Virus record (IMG/VR): IMGVR_UViG_3300048929_000179
Location: 55,957 to 119,956 of that record
Strand: one strand, 5' to 3'
From: a virus
Length of the DNA stretch: 64,000 nucleotides
Shown: in pieces, positions 7,418 to 15,303 of the stretch
Layout of the letters: every line of letters begins with the position of its first letter
Position numbering within the stretch: position 1 is the stretch's first letter
The notes under the pieces: model-generated
The model's database searches: none
Told to the model about the DNA's origin: nothing
What the model saw: only the letters and a program-made list of their open reading frames with translations
Position numbers and translations under genes: made by a program

Positions 7418-7810
7418 GTGGTAAAGTATTTAATTTATGATGATAAACTAAGCACAGATAATAATGTTGTGGTAAAAGATGAAAGTAAAAATATTTTTAA
7501 TGATTTGCTTGTAGATGATGAAAATTTCAAATGGAAACTACATGCAACCAGAATGTTAAAATATGGAACATATACAAAAACTACATGGATTCAACATGGA
7601 AGGTTTAGATTTGATATTGAATATTATTCAGATCAACAATTTTTCTACATATTTTGTAGATATGACAATAACAACAGAGAATATAATAATGGAACCAACA
7701 GGACTGTAACGCTTAATCAAATAAAAGTGCATGGTAATGATAACTTAACCGTGTATAAAGTTATTGAACAGTGGAAAGAAGACTTTGTAAATGAAATCAA
7801 AGCAATATAA
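7418..7810 (+). CDS. 130-aa hypothetical protein, GTG start
   Basis: GTG 7418 sits 7 nt after AAGGAGG. Contains Asn-rich turns (DNNNREYNNGTNRT) and a strand-rich middle (TTWIQHGRFRFDIEYYSDQQFFYIFCRYD). CAGTCAA follows the stop. Unassigned. Confidence 0.6.
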   Translation: MVKYLIYDDKLSTDNNVVVKDESKNIFNDLLVDDENFKWKLHATRMLKYGTYTKTTWIQHGRFRFDIEYYSDQQFFYIFCRYDNNNREYNNGTNRTVTLNQIKVHGNDNLTVYKVIEQWKEDFVNEIKAI

Positions 7811-7852
7811 CACAGTCAATTTGTAATTCTACGCAGAAAGGAAAGATATCTT

Positions 7853-8140
7853 ATGATAACAGAAACCATTAAAAGTGGCGTGTATAAATGTTTTGATGAT
7901 GAAACATTATTATTAATTATTACGGATTTAGGAAATAATATTTATAGAGCTGTCAATAAAGATACAGACATGACGGCGGAAATAATTAGATTAGAACCAG
8001 ACAAAGTATCAATGAAAAGCATCGAGCATAAAGTAACAGATAAATTAGGCAGAAGAAGAAAAAGTAATAAATTATTGAAAAGTGACTTAAATTGGTTGTG
8101 GTACATGTTGCATGAAAAGGGTTTTGATAAATTCAAATAA
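7853..8140 (+). CDS. 95-aa hypothetical protein
   Basis: ATG after AGAAAGGAAAG. Begins MITETIKSGVYKCFDDETLLLI with a strand-rich N-terminal half, then a basic segment (KLGRRRKSNKLLKSDLNW). The stop is followed immediately by CAGTCAA. Unassigned. Confidence 0.6.
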   Translation: MITETIKSGVYKCFDDETLLLIITDLGNNIYRAVNKDTDMTAEIIRLEPDKVSMKSIEHKVTDKLGRRRKSNKLLKSDLNWLWYMLHEKGFDKFK

Positions 8141-8178
8141 CAGTCAAAAATAGATTTTATATGAGAAGAGGTAAAAAT

Positions 8179-8382
8179 ATGGCAAAATTTAATGGAAATA
8201 TTTTCAGATCAGATGCGGCAAAAGATAAAAACGAAATTCAAAAATGTTCTATATATCTTCAAGAGTGTTTATCCAACGATGATTATAAACGTCTGGAGAG
8301 TGATTTTAGAAAAAGTAATGATGACAACATGTCGTGGTGGGAATTTGTAGTAAAGAATGTAAGTGTTGTTTATAAACACTAG
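8179..8382 (+). CDS. 67-aa hypothetical protein
   Basis: ATG 8179 is 8 nt after AAGAGG and is preferred over the in-frame ATG at 8161, which lacks a ribosome site. Begins MAKFNGNIFRSDAAKD and ends WWEFVVKNVSVVYKH. Small soluble protein of unknown role. Confidence 0.6.
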   Translation: MAKFNGNIFRSDAAKDKNEIQKCSIYLQECLSNDDYKRLESDFRKSNDDNMSWWEFVVKNVSVVYKH

Positions 8383-8414
8383 AATGAAAGACAGGTTTAA
8401 AGGAGGAATAAAGA

Positions 8415-8606
8415 ATGAGCCAACTATGGAATTATATTATTAGCGAATTTCCAACGGCATTTGAAACAGTGTTTGCCCGTGACATGCTTGATAACATTTT
8501 AGAAGAGTCGGAAAAGATTGAAAATATAGCAGAAAGATGTGACTGGCTTGCTAGAATGATTCCAGAAGTCAGATCAACAGAAATAAGAGATATATTATTA
8601 CGATGA
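8415..8606 (+). CDS. 63-aa hypothetical protein
   Basis: ATG after AAAGGAGG. Acidic and helical (MLDNILEESEKIENIAERCDWLARMI), without a recognised motif. Its end overlaps the leader of the next gene. Confidence 0.6.
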   Translation: MSQLWNYIISEFPTAFETVFARDMLDNILEESEKIENIAERCDWLARMIPEVRSTEIRDILLR

Positions 8607-8615
8607 AAAGCACAT

Positions 8616-8628
8616 TTGACGGTGAAAT
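8616..8628 (+). repeat. TTTGAC leader motif copy
   Basis: TTTGACGGTGAAA, 22 nt before the start at 8651. Confidence 0.65.
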
Positions 8629-8650
8629 CCACCAGAGAGAGGAATGTAAT

Positions 8651-8917
8651 ATGAAATTATTAAATAGCGACAAAGAGATTTTGAGAGAATTTGGACATGA
8701 TGATAAAGACATAGAACAGATAGAAAGGGCTACGGGTAAGACGGTTTACAAGATTAATTATAAGGATAAGATATCAACCAAACATGCAATAGAGTTGCTC
8801 GGAAGAGAAACATTTTTAAGTGGTATTTCAAGAAGCGCATTTCATTACAGCGCATTAAGAAATATTGAAAACAGCAAAAATGTTATTTCTTTTGATTCGT
8901 CAAAATTATTTGAGTAG
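8651..8917 (+). CDS. 88-aa hypothetical protein
   Basis: ATG 8651, after GAGAGG; the frame is open back to ATG 8603, but that stretch would encode the TTTGAC leader motif, so the later start is preferred. Begins MKLLNSDKEILREFGHDDKD; residues 10-35 look like a small helical domain, and the rest includes KHAIELLGRETFLSGISRSAF. Unassigned. Confidence 0.65.
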   Translation: MKLLNSDKEILREFGHDDKDIEQIERATGKTVYKINYKDKISTKHAIELLGRETFLSGISRSAFHYSALRNIENSKNVISFDSSKLFE

Positions 8918-8933
8918 GGGAGGTGGATAAACT

Positions 8934-9173
8934 ATGGTTAATACAGTCAGGACTTATGATGATGCGTACAATTACGGATCAGTAACGCACAAGCGCAAAT
9001 CAAAACAATTCAATAAATTTTGTTTAACCATAGGAAGCGTCTTAATTGGGCTTTCTTTTTTTATACCATACTTTCTATCAGATCAAGATGGAAACGGTGC
9101 TATAACGGCTATTACCTGGGTTGTAAGCGTGGTTCTATTCAAACAGATAGAATGGAGGAAGCTGTTTTTATGA
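8934..9173 (+). CDS. Small two-span membrane protein
   Basis: 79 aa, ATG after GGGAGGTGG. Cytosolic, basic N-terminus (SVTHKRKSKQ), then two hydrophobic segments (about 30-49, CLTIGSVLIGLSFFIPYFL, and about 56-71, AITAITWVVSVVLF). Probably a small inner-membrane phage protein. Overlaps the next gene by 4 nt. Confidence 0.65.
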   Translation: MVNTVRTYDDAYNYGSVTHKRKSKQFNKFCLTIGSVLIGLSFFIPYFLSDQDGNGAITAITWVVSVVLFKQIEWRKLFL

Positions 9174-9292
9174 GATTTTCGATAACTACATATACATACG
9201 GATACTGTCTTACCGATAGGGTGACAGGAGAAAAGACATTTTGCGGTTTTAATGAACTTAACGAAACTATTTATAAACTTATGGCAGAGTAG
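9170..9292 (+). CDS. 40-aa hypothetical protein
   Basis: ATG 9170 lies 10 nt after GGAGG and overlaps the preceding stop as ATGA, so it is coupled. Sequence MRFSITTYTYGYCLTDRVTG continues to a short helix. The frame is open further upstream (to 9020), but only within the previous gene. Unassigned. Confidence 0.55.
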   Translation: MRFSITTYTYGYCLTDRVTGEKTFCGFNELNETIYKLMAE

Positions 9293-9330
9293 AAAGAACA
9301 AGATTTAAACAATCAGAATGGGAGATCAAC

Positions 9331-9471
9331 ATGAAGAATACAAAACCAGAAACATTTGTTTCAAGAGGTGTTAGATATGTAATTTATAGAACAGAGACGG
9401 CAGCTTGCATCATGACTGAAGAGGAGTATGCGGAAATGTTTGGGGATCATTGGGAAGCTAAAACAGCTTAA
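9331..9471 (+). CDS. 46-aa hypothetical protein
   Basis: ATG after GGGAGAT. Begins MKNTKPETFVSRGVRYVIYR and ends with an acidic helix, TEEEYAEMFGDHWEAKTA. Unassigned. Confidence 0.55.
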   Translation: MKNTKPETFVSRGVRYVIYRTETAACIMTEEEYAEMFGDHWEAKTA

Positions 9472-9487
9472 CACGGAGGTGCGTCAT

Positions 9488-9691
9488 ATGGATCGGTATC
9501 CAGGACTAGAACAGTGTAAGGATTTTGAATTAATCCAGGCATCATTTTTACCAGAGCAGCTACGGGTTTTCGATAAACAGCTAACTAAATACCTAAACAG
9601 TCGTAAAAGGCAGAACAGTTATCCTCCTGTGGTTGAATGGTGTGTAGGGTCTATGAACACAGAACAGTTTATAGAAATGTGTGCTAATTAA
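9488..9691 (+). CDS. 67-aa hypothetical protein
   Basis: ATG 9488 follows GGAGGTG by 7 nt; the frame extends upstream only inside the preceding gene. Soluble (MDRYPGLEQCKDFELIQASF), ending VGSMNTEQFIEMCAN. CAGTCAA lies just past the stop. Unassigned. Confidence 0.6.
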   Translation: MDRYPGLEQCKDFELIQASFLPEQLRVFDKQLTKYLNSRKRQNSYPPVVEWCVGSMNTEQFIEMCAN

Positions 9692-9744
9692 TAGAACAGT
9701 CAAAGAACCAAAAGATGTTTTATAGTGGAAAGAGGTAGAAGTGT

Positions 9745-10035
9745 ATGAAAGAGAGTAAATTTAAAAACCTCATAGTGGACACATATAACAAATCAAGTGA
9801 GGGGAATATCGTGGGAATTGTTTATGGGGCAACTAGTACATATGGATTCTCCGAATTGATAAAAATTAAAGAATTCGTAGAAGTTACTAATCCAAGTATG
9901 TTATATTTAAAATCAAAAATAACAAATAGCGAAGTTGATATATATGAATGGGAACTGGAAGATTATAAAATAAAAAATAGCGAAAGTACAATATATATTA
10001 AAGTCAAAGGAAGAGAATTTGCAATTATGTACTAG
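9745..10035 (+). CDS. 96-aa hypothetical protein
   Basis: ATG after AAGAGGT. Strand-rich (KNLIVDTYNKSSEGNIVGIVYGA) with alternating Ile/Lys, suggesting a small beta fold. Unassigned. Confidence 0.6.
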   Translation: MKESKFKNLIVDTYNKSSEGNIVGIVYGATSTYGFSELIKIKEFVEVTNPSMLYLKSKITNSEVDIYEWELEDYKIKNSESTIYIKVKGREFAIMY

Positions 10036-10092
10036 CCAATAAAATGTTTGACAGAGAAAATTAGGATTTAAGCTGAAAGAAAGCGTGATTGT

Positions 10093-10272
10093 ATGAAATG
10101 TGAACATTGTAAGGCAAGCACTGAAGAACATTATGCAGAAAGTTATGAAGTGGATTGGTATTGTGCTTGTGGTGTTGATGATAATGATAGAACTGAAAAT
10201 GCTAAAGGGAAATTAGGTTGTAATTTACATTATGCGGAAGTGAATAGGAAAGTAAGTCAATCTCACATTTGA
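10093..10272 (+). CDS. 59-aa Cys-rich, probable zinc-binding protein
   Basis: ATG 10093; weak ribosome site (GAAAG). Cysteines as CEHC (3-6), CACG (24-27) and C43 fit a small zinc ribbon. Its TGA stop lies inside a TTTGACAG leader motif (ATT-TGA-CAG), so the motif also straddles a termination codon. Confidence 0.55.
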   Translation: MKCEHCKASTEEHYAESYEVDWYCACGVDDNDRTENAKGKLGCNLHYAEVNRKVSQSHI

Positions 10273-10279
10273 CAGTGAG
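10268..10279 (+). repeat. TTTGAC leader motif copy
   Basis: TTTGACAGTGAG; includes the stop codon of the upstream gene and precedes AAGGAGG and the start at 10294. Confidence 0.65.
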
Positions 10280-10293
10280 TATAAGGAGGAATC

Positions 10294-10533
10294 ATGAGTA
10301 AAAGTTTATATGAGAAATTTGCAAATATTAAACAGCCAAAAGTGTTAGAGATTACAAGAACTTTTGGAGATGCTGTATCGGTCATCAAAGATATGAAACT
10401 AACTTTGTCGGCTGAATATGTTGACTGGGCAGAAGAGATTATTTCACGGGTATATAATAGAACGTATGAGGAAGTCAGAGATGCGGTTGACGGTAAGGAG
10501 GCGTGGATTAATATAGGTGAAATGTATAAGTGA
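10294..10533 (+). CDS. 79-aa hypothetical protein
   Basis: ATG after AAGGAGG. All-helical pattern (MSKSLYEKFANIKQPKVLEI, YVDWAEEIISRVYNRTYEEV). Unassigned. Confidence 0.6.
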   Translation: MSKSLYEKFANIKQPKVLEITRTFGDAVSVIKDMKLTLSAEYVDWAEEIISRVYNRTYEEVRDAVDGKEAWINIGEMYK

Positions 10534-10571
10534 TAAGTAAAAGCTGTATTTGATGAACAGGAGATAAACAC

Positions 10572-10640
10572 ATGGTTGATTTTAAAGAACAGATCCCGAA
10601 GCGTGTGGCACCGGAAGTCAGAGAAAGATGTAATAATTAG
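10572..10640 (+). CDS. 22-aa possible microprotein
   Basis: ATG 10572 behind AGGAGAT and a TTTGATGAA leader variant (10549-10557). Encodes MVDFKEQIPKRVAPEVRER plus CNN. The ribosome site and leader argue that it is real, but its size leaves doubt. Confidence 0.35.
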   Translation: MVDFKEQIPKRVAPEVRERCNN

Positions 10641-10700
10641 TGGCGCAGCTTTAATACAGCATGATATAATAAGAAGAAAACGAAAAGGACGGGTTATGAT

Positions 10701-10850
10701 ATGCCATTATTAATAATACTCATTTGTGCAGTGATTTATATGGCCTGGGACGGAGATCAGAGGAACCGCAAGTCATCGAAAAGAAATCGTGATTTTGTCA
10801 AGTCTCACAATGAATTGTATAAGGATATGCCCGATATGCAGATTAAGTAA
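10701..10850 (+). CDS. 49-aa single-span membrane peptide
   Basis: ATG 10701 after AAAGGACGGG. Residues 2-14 (PLLIILICAVIYM) are hydrophobic; the rest is basic (RNRKSSKRNRDF). TGATATAAT about 40 nt upstream could be an extended -10. Likely a small membrane anchor protein of unknown role. Confidence 0.5.
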   Translation: MPLLIILICAVIYMAWDGDQRNRKSSKRNRDFVKSHNELYKDMPDMQIK

Positions 10851-10894
10851 ATGTTAGATTTTATAGAAAATAAAATGGAAAGGGATGGTTAAGA

Positions 10895-11191
10895 ATGAGC
10901 AAATATAAGTGGGCAGATATAACAACATACTCACGAGGAGACAAAGAGAGGACTCCTAGGGTATTATCTCTTAATTTAATGGAATTTAATTGCGAGATAA
11001 TAGTACATAGACATATTTATTTTCCTGATACATGGGTGCTTAGTTGTAAAAGCATTGGGGTAGATAAGCGTGAATTGACTACAAACGACTTGGAAGAAGC
11101 AAAAAATAAGGCTATAGAACTGGTCTTGAATGGATTAGAAAAAAGACGCGTTGAAATTGAAGCAACGATCGCAGAAATTAAAAGTCTTTAA
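10895..11191 (+). CDS. 98-aa hypothetical protein
   Basis: ATG after GGAAAGG. Strand-rich N-terminus (VLSLNLMEFNCEIIVHRHIYF) and a C-terminal helix (ELVLNGLEKRRVEIEATIAEI). Unassigned. Confidence 0.6.
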   Translation: MSKYKWADITTYSRGDKERTPRVLSLNLMEFNCEIIVHRHIYFPDTWVLSCKSIGVDKRELTTNDLEEAKNKAIELVLNGLEKRRVEIEATIAEIKSL

Positions 11192-11199
11192 AAACTATA

Positions 11200-11210
11200 T
11201 TTGACGGAGG
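11200..11210 (+). repeat. TTTGAC leader motif copy
   Basis: TTTGACGGAGG; the GGAGG is the ribosome site of the gene at 11219. Confidence 0.65.
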
Positions 11211-11218
11211 ATATGAAA

Positions 11219-11437
11219 ATGGCATTTAATAACGATAAACATGAAATCAAAGGAAGACTAGAAAAGATTGGAGCCAAGGTCGAAGTAAACGAAGCAGAAA
11301 AACAGTTAATTGTAGATGATAAATATGTTATTAATTATAATAGCGGATACTATCGCAGAATTGAAGATAAGAAGTCTATGGGCAGAGGAACTACTGATTT
11401 CGTAGACATGATCGCACGAGAAAACAAATTAAAATGA
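11219..11437 (+). CDS. 72-aa hypothetical protein
   Basis: ATG 11219 is 8 nt after the GGAGG of its leader; earlier in-frame codons fall within the leader. Begins MAFNNDKHEIKGRLEKIGAK with a beta-hairpin-like middle (KQLIVDDKYVINYNSGYYRR). Unassigned. Confidence 0.6.
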   Translation: MAFNNDKHEIKGRLEKIGAKVEVNEAEKQLIVDDKYVINYNSGYYRRIEDKKSMGRGTTDFVDMIARENKLK

Positions 11438-11462
11438 TTCTTTGATGAGGAGGTAGGTTATT

Positions 11463-11660
11463 ATGACAATAGATCTGGCAAAGAAAGTAAAAATAGGAGA
11501 TAAGGTATCATCAAAAGATGGCTTTCTATTTACAATAGAAGAAATCAGAGAAAAAAGTGATGCTGCAAACATAAATCATTACCTTGAATTTGTTGGAACT
11601 ACAGATGGAGGATTGAGGGTTTTTTATATTCATAAAAATTTAAAAAATCGAATATGGTAG
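11463..11660 (+). CDS. 65-aa hypothetical protein
   Basis: ATG after GAGGAGG; TTTGATGAGG at 11441-11450 is a leader variant. Starts MTIDLAKKVKIGDKVSSKDG, resembling a small SH3-like barrel (KIGDKV...GFLFTIEEI). Unassigned. Confidence 0.6.
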   Translation: MTIDLAKKVKIGDKVSSKDGFLFTIEEIREKSDAANINHYLEFVGTTDGGLRVFYIHKNLKNRIW

Positions 11661-11673
11661 GAGGATAAATAGC

Positions 11674-12033
11674 ATGAGATATTCAGATTATGATAAAAGT
11701 ATATATACTTCAGAAGATATTATTAAATATAAAAGGCTGTTCGAAAAAGATATTGCAGATAAACAGAAAGAATTATCTGAATTTGTTGATAGAGCCAATG
11801 AACGGATTAAGTGGATAGAAGAATGTGAAATCAATAATGATTATTCAATTCTTGGAAGACTTTATAAAGACGGAAGAAATAAAAATGTTTTATTAATTAT
11901 TAGATATAAAGATGGAACTCAAAGAGACGAAAGATATTCTTTTAATAAAATAGCAGAAGCAAAAAAGAAATTATCAGAACTTCAAGAAAAGCACTCAAAT
12001 GTTGATTGGTCAAAATTTGAACTTGATATATAA
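11674..12033 (+). CDS. 119-aa hypothetical protein, coiled-coil rich
   Basis: ATG after AGGAGGAT. Long charged helices (about 20-55, KRLFEKDIADKQKELSEF, and about 90-110, AEAKKKLSELQEKH) flank a short strand segment (NVLLIIRYKDGTQ). Unassigned. Confidence 0.65.
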   Translation: MRYSDYDKSIYTSEDIIKYKRLFEKDIADKQKELSEFVDRANERIKWIEECEINNDYSILGRLYKDGRNKNVLLIIRYKDGTQRDERYSFNKIAEAKKKLSELQEKHSNVDWSKFELDI

Positions 12034-12071
12034 TAAAAACATCTCTTCAGGGAGGAATTGGAAAGTATTGC

Positions 12072-12254
12072 ATGATAAGAATAAAAAAGCGTTCAGAGTT
12101 ATTAGGAGCAGAAAAATTTGGAAGCTGTGCTAGCTGTGGCTGTAGAACAGATGAGAAAGAGATTTTTAAGTTGGAGTTTGAAGATCTTGCAAACAGCAAA
12201 AGTAGTTTGAGTTTGTGCTCGGAATGCATAATGATATTAAAAGAAACCATATAA
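12072..12254 (+). CDS. 60-aa zinc-ribbon-like protein
   Basis: ATG 12072; upstream GGGAGG. Cysteines CASCGC (19-24) and CSEC (48-51) form a two-knuckle zinc pattern. Likely a small metal-binding protein of unknown function. Confidence 0.6.
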   Translation: MIRIKKRSELLGAEKFGSCASCGCRTDEKEIFKLEFEDLANSKSSLSLCSECIMILKETI

Positions 12255-12280
12255 AAGGATTATTTTATAGGGGGGTAAAC

Positions 12281-12547
12281 ATGGGAGATATAAGAGAAGA
12301 AGGAAAATTGTTAAAAGCAGTACATAACGAAAAGATAAAGAAAACGCCTGACAGGATCGAATATGCTATTAAACAGTTTGAAGAAAATGGCGTTGAGTAC
12401 CGGTTGCTCAATGGGTCAACAGGTCACTTTCATTGTTGGAGAAAACGGGACGAATATCTTTATCAGTATTGGGCTGGAACCGGCAAGATTTTAGGACATG
12501 ATGATATAAGAGGAATTAACTCACTAATTGAAGCGTTATTGAAATGA
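12281..12547 (+). CDS. 88-aa hypothetical protein
   Basis: ATG 12281 is 6 nt after GGGGGG; the frame opens further upstream only within the previous gene. Central part KKTPDRIEYAIKQFEENG followed by VEYRLLNGSTGHFHCWRK resembles small phage proteins with a single alpha/beta unit. Unassigned. Confidence 0.65.
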   Translation: MGDIREEGKLLKAVHNEKIKKTPDRIEYAIKQFEENGVEYRLLNGSTGHFHCWRKRDEYLYQYWAGTGKILGHDDIRGINSLIEALLK

Positions 12548-12594
12548 TTATTTGATGAAGCTTTGTTGAAACGATAATTCATGGAGGAGCTTAC

Positions 12595-12759
12595 ATGAAG
12601 ATTGTGTTGAAAAGTTATATGGATTTAATATCGATAAATTATACAGACATAATACAGAAAGAAAGTAAATACAAAGAGGCGAATAAGCGTCTATGTGAAT
12701 ACGGGAAACCATTAACTAGGCAAGGGTGGAAAGAACTTACATTAGAGGGAAATTGTTAG
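12595..12759 (+). CDS. 54-aa hypothetical protein
   Basis: ATG 12595 after GGAGGAG, with a TTTGATGAAG leader variant at 12551-12560. Basic helical protein starting MKIVLKSYMDLISINYTD. Unassigned. Confidence 0.55.
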   Translation: MKIVLKSYMDLISINYTDIIQKESKYKEANKRLCEYGKPLTRQGWKELTLEGNC

Positions 12760-12824
12760 AAGCAGAAGTTTTTGTTAGGTGTGATTAGCGCTTATGTACT
12801 ACGTGAATACAAAGGAGAAAATAT

Positions 12825-13022
12825 ATGTATGATACTAAATTATTAGATAAGTTTGATAGATTAAAAAATGATATATTAAACAGAAAAGAAGAGCATAAAC
12901 AAAGTTCTGAATGTGTTATTATAGATTGTCCTATATGTAGTTGCTTTGAGAAAGAATATCGTTCCGAATGCCATAGGCAAGCTCAATTTTTCAAGCAAGA
13001 TTCAGGGTGGGGTGCATTTTAA
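12825..13022 (+). CDS. 65-aa Cys-rich hypothetical protein
   Basis: ATG after AAGGAG. Cysteines at CVIIDCPICSC (30-40) and C49 suggest metal binding. N-terminal charged helix (LLDKFDRLKNDILNRKEEHK). Unassigned. Confidence 0.6.
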   Translation: MYDTKLLDKFDRLKNDILNRKEEHKQSSECVIIDCPICSCFEKEYRSECHRQAQFFKQDSGWGAF

Positions 13023-13086
13023 TTCCGATTTTTATGTATATAGTATTGGTCTATAAAATATAAGATTGATATGGAGGAATAAAATA

Positions 13087-13401
13087 ATGATGATACTAAA
13101 AGGTGACGTTGGAAAATCAGTTGTAGTTGATAGATTGTCAAAATATACAGATACTCAAATATTTGGATACTCAGACGATATACCGACTTACATTGATGGG
13201 ATAACTTATGTTTTAAGAAAAGATGTATCAATAGAATTATTTTGTAATTACTTTGAAGAAAATCTACTAAAAAACGAATATACAGAAATGCTTATTATTT
13301 ACACCAATTTAAATGAAGATGAAGTTGGAATGATATGCAATCGTATTAATATGTTAGAAGAGAATGGTTGTGTAGGGTATTCGATTGTTACATGTAAATA
13401 A
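13087..13401 (+). CDS. 104-aa hypothetical protein
   Basis: ATG 13087 (or adjacent 13090) 8 nt after GGAGG. Begins MMILKGDVGKSVVVDRLSKY; GDVGKS looks like a P-loop fragment but is too short for a Walker A. Alternating strands and helices. Unassigned. Confidence 0.6.
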   Translation: MMILKGDVGKSVVVDRLSKYTDTQIFGYSDDIPTYIDGITYVLRKDVSIELFCNYFEENLLKNEYTEMLIIYTNLNEDEVGMICNRINMLEENGCVGYSIVTCK

Positions 13402-13428
13402 TATGACGTTGATGTAGAGGTGTGAATA

Positions 13429-13650
13429 ATGAAGAGTGAAACATGGGACGGTTTGACAAGAAAATTTATTAATACTCCAAAAGAAATGGTTAATTTCATA
13501 AACGATATTGATGAGGTATGCAAGAAATATGGATTGTCAATATCACATGAAGATGGTCATGGAGCATTTATAATAGAAGAATATGATGAACACAATATTA
13601 AGTGGCTTCGAGATGCAACTAAGGGTTATAGGAAGGAAGATGTATTATGA
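13429..13650 (+). CDS. 73-aa hypothetical protein
   Basis: ATG after AGAGGTG. Residues 20-55 (EMVNFINDIDEVCKKYGLSI then SHEDGHGAFIIEEYDEHNIK) match a pattern frequent in phage small proteins: helix, then GxSISHEDxHGAF. Overlaps the next gene by 4 nt (ATGA). Confidence 0.65.
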   Translation: MKSETWDGLTRKFINTPKEMVNFINDIDEVCKKYGLSISHEDGHGAFIIEEYDEHNIKWLRDATKGYRKEDVL

Positions 13651-14084
13651 GCAACAAAATGTTTTTAAAACCAAAGAATCCATTTCTTCTATTGAGCCAA
13701 GATGTAGATGGTGAGGTGAATTATTCTTGGTTAGGATCAGAAGAAGAATTGCAGGAAGTTGCAAAAGAATTATTAGAGTACGGAAATAAAGTAATTAATG
13801 CAATAGAAATAGGAAGCTCAAGAGATATCATAATAAAGAAGCTATACGATGCAGGTGATTTTATCGAGGAGATTAACTCGGCATATGAAACAGCTAAAAA
13901 CAATGGGCTTGACAGTATAATCTTGATTGTGGCTACAGATTGCGAAATGGAATACAGTATAAATGATACAGAGAATGGATTCCAGTGTGATGAATTTGAT
14001 TGTTACTTTGATGATTTAGACCAGATTGCAGAAGAGTTATTTTGTAGGCTGTGTGGCGATGTAACAGAAATAAGAATTGAATAA
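13647..14084 (+). CDS. 145-aa hypothetical protein
   Basis: ATG overlaps the preceding stop. Acidic, helix-rich (EEELQEVAKELLEYGNKVIN) with a C-terminal acidic segment (FDCYFDDLDQIAEELFCRLC). Unassigned. Confidence 0.65.
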   Translation: MSNKMFLKPKNPFLLLSQDVDGEVNYSWLGSEEELQEVAKELLEYGNKVINAIEIGSSRDIIIKKLYDAGDFIEEINSAYETAKNNGLDSIILIVATDCEMEYSINDTENGFQCDEFDCYFDDLDQIAEELFCRLCGDVTEIRIE

Positions 14085-14115
14085 AAAATATAAGTGACGA
14101 GATTAATGAGGAGGT

Positions 14116-14640
14116 ATGATTAAGTTGAATGCCAAATTTTTGGGTTTTATCAACTTACAAAAGAATAAGACCACAGAATATATTAATCCAGGAACGTATT
14201 ACAGCAATACTCAATTAGACAAGATTATTTCACTCCTTGGAGATGATTATCGTCCGAAAAAGATAGTTATTCTTGAAGGAAAACTCGATTATTTAAAGTA
14301 TATTTTGCACATGAGATCAATTTACAAAATATCATTGCTATTATTCTTTTCTGCTTGGTTTTCAAAGATAGAAGGTGTTTATATACGATGTTTAGATGAA
14401 GTTCATATTTACGTATATGCCCAGGATTACAGGGAGTATGATGAGTTTGATAAAGCGTTGTATTCTGTACACTCGTTAGTTCATGAACTAAGACACAGAT
14501 GGCAATATGTAAACAAATTTACGGAAGATGAAGAAACCGATTGTGACAAGTTTGCCACGAGTTTTGTAAACAAGAAAAGCAATATTATATCAAAAATTAT
14601 GAATTGGAAAGACGAATGGGAAGTAGAAGAGGAGGACTAA
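14116..14640 (+). CDS. Zincin-like metalloprotease-fold protein (HELRH)
   Basis: 174 aa. HELRH (123-127) within VHSLVHELRHRWQY is an HExxH zinc site followed by WQ, and about 15 residues on comes EETDCDKFATSFV, the acidic residue plus helix expected of gluzincin-like folds. Similar HELRHxWQ proteins occur in phages; substrates are unknown. ATG 14116 lies only 1 nt from GAGGAGG, so TTG 14125 may be the real start. Confidence 0.6.
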   Translation: MIKLNAKFLGFINLQKNKTTEYINPGTYYSNTQLDKIISLLGDDYRPKKIVILEGKLDYLKYILHMRSIYKISLLLFFSAWFSKIEGVYIRCLDEVHIYVYAQDYREYDEFDKALYSVHSLVHELRHRWQYVNKFTEDEETDCDKFATSFVNKKSNIISKIMNWKDEWEVEEED

Positions 14641-14642
14641 CT

Positions 14643-14801
14643 ATGTGGGATAAAGAAAACCTAGAAGAAGCAATAAGATTACTAACTTCTTTTGCTAATG
14701 AATTGTGGCAGCTTGACGAGCCAGATAATTCAGAACAGATACGTAGAACCATCACTATTTTAGAAAGACAACTTGATATGTTAAATAGTTTCGATAAATG
14801 A
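14643..14801 (+). CDS. 52-aa hypothetical protein
   Basis: ATG 14643, 8 nt after GAGGAGG. Acidic helical peptide (MWDKENLEEAIRLLTSFANE). Overlaps the leader of the next gene. Unassigned. Confidence 0.6.
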   Translation: MWDKENLEEAIRLLTSFANELWQLDEPDNSEQIRRTITILERQLDMLNSFDK

Positions 14802-14805
14802 TAAC

Positions 14806-14820
14806 TTTGACTGAGAAAGG
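14806..14820 (+). repeat. TTTGAC leader motif copy
   Basis: TTTGACTGAGAAAGG, just before the start at 14828. Confidence 0.65.
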
Positions 14821-14827
14821 GAATATT

Positions 14828-15031
14828 ATGAGTAGAGAAGAAATGATTGAGAAAATCTTAAAATCTAAACCACCTTATGATAAAAGTGATATTTATTATA
14901 CCAGAGATAATTGGAGTAGGTATGGCGGTATATCGTCGGGTGCATATGTTTGTTGGTGCTGGTTTAAAAGTGTAAGGGAGCTTCCTGATGACGAATTATT
15001 GGAATTATATAACAAAGTAGTAATACAGTAA
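14828..15031 (+). CDS. 67-aa hypothetical protein
   Basis: ATG 14828, 7 nt after AAAGGG of its leader; the in-frame ATG at 14798 lies before the leader motif. N-terminal helix MSREEMIEKILKSKPPYDKS then a Cys/Trp patch (AYVCWCWFKSVRELPDDELL). Unassigned. Confidence 0.6.
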   Translation: MSREEMIEKILKSKPPYDKSDIYYTRDNWSRYGGISSGAYVCWCWFKSVRELPDDELLELYNKVVIQ

Positions 15032-15039
15032 ATGTGACA

Positions 15040-15050
15040 TTTGACGCAGA
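15040..15050 (+). repeat. TTTGAC leader motif copy
   Basis: TTTGACGCAGA, upstream of GAGGTG and the GTG start at 15067. Confidence 0.55.
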
Positions 15051-15066
15051 AATTGAGGTGATTACA

Positions 15067-15288
15067 GTGTTCAAAGTAGGTGATGTGTGTTATTTCCTAA
15101 TAAGCGGTGCAAGCCCTACAGAGGGAAAAATATTAGCCAAGAATGGAGAACTATATACCATAAGATATGGTGGCAATAAAGGTATAAGATTAAAAGAGCA
15201 TAGATTATATAAAACGCTTGAAGACTCAGAACGTGAAACGCCAAAACAAGTACCCATGGTCAGATCACCTTATGACTACCCACATTAA
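15067..15288 (+). CDS. 73-aa SH3-like hypothetical protein, GTG start
   Basis: GTG 15067 is 6 nt after GAGGTG; the frame is open to 15034 but those codons are the leader motif. Pattern FKVGDVCYFLISGASPTEGK then YTIRYGGNKGIRLKEHRLYK suggests a small beta-barrel. Unassigned; it lies 15 nt before the recombinase. Confidence 0.6.
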   Translation: MFKVGDVCYFLISGASPTEGKILAKNGELYTIRYGGNKGIRLKEHRLYKTLEDSERETPKQVPMVRSPYDYPH

Positions 15289-15303
15289 TAAAAGGAGGTT
15301 GCG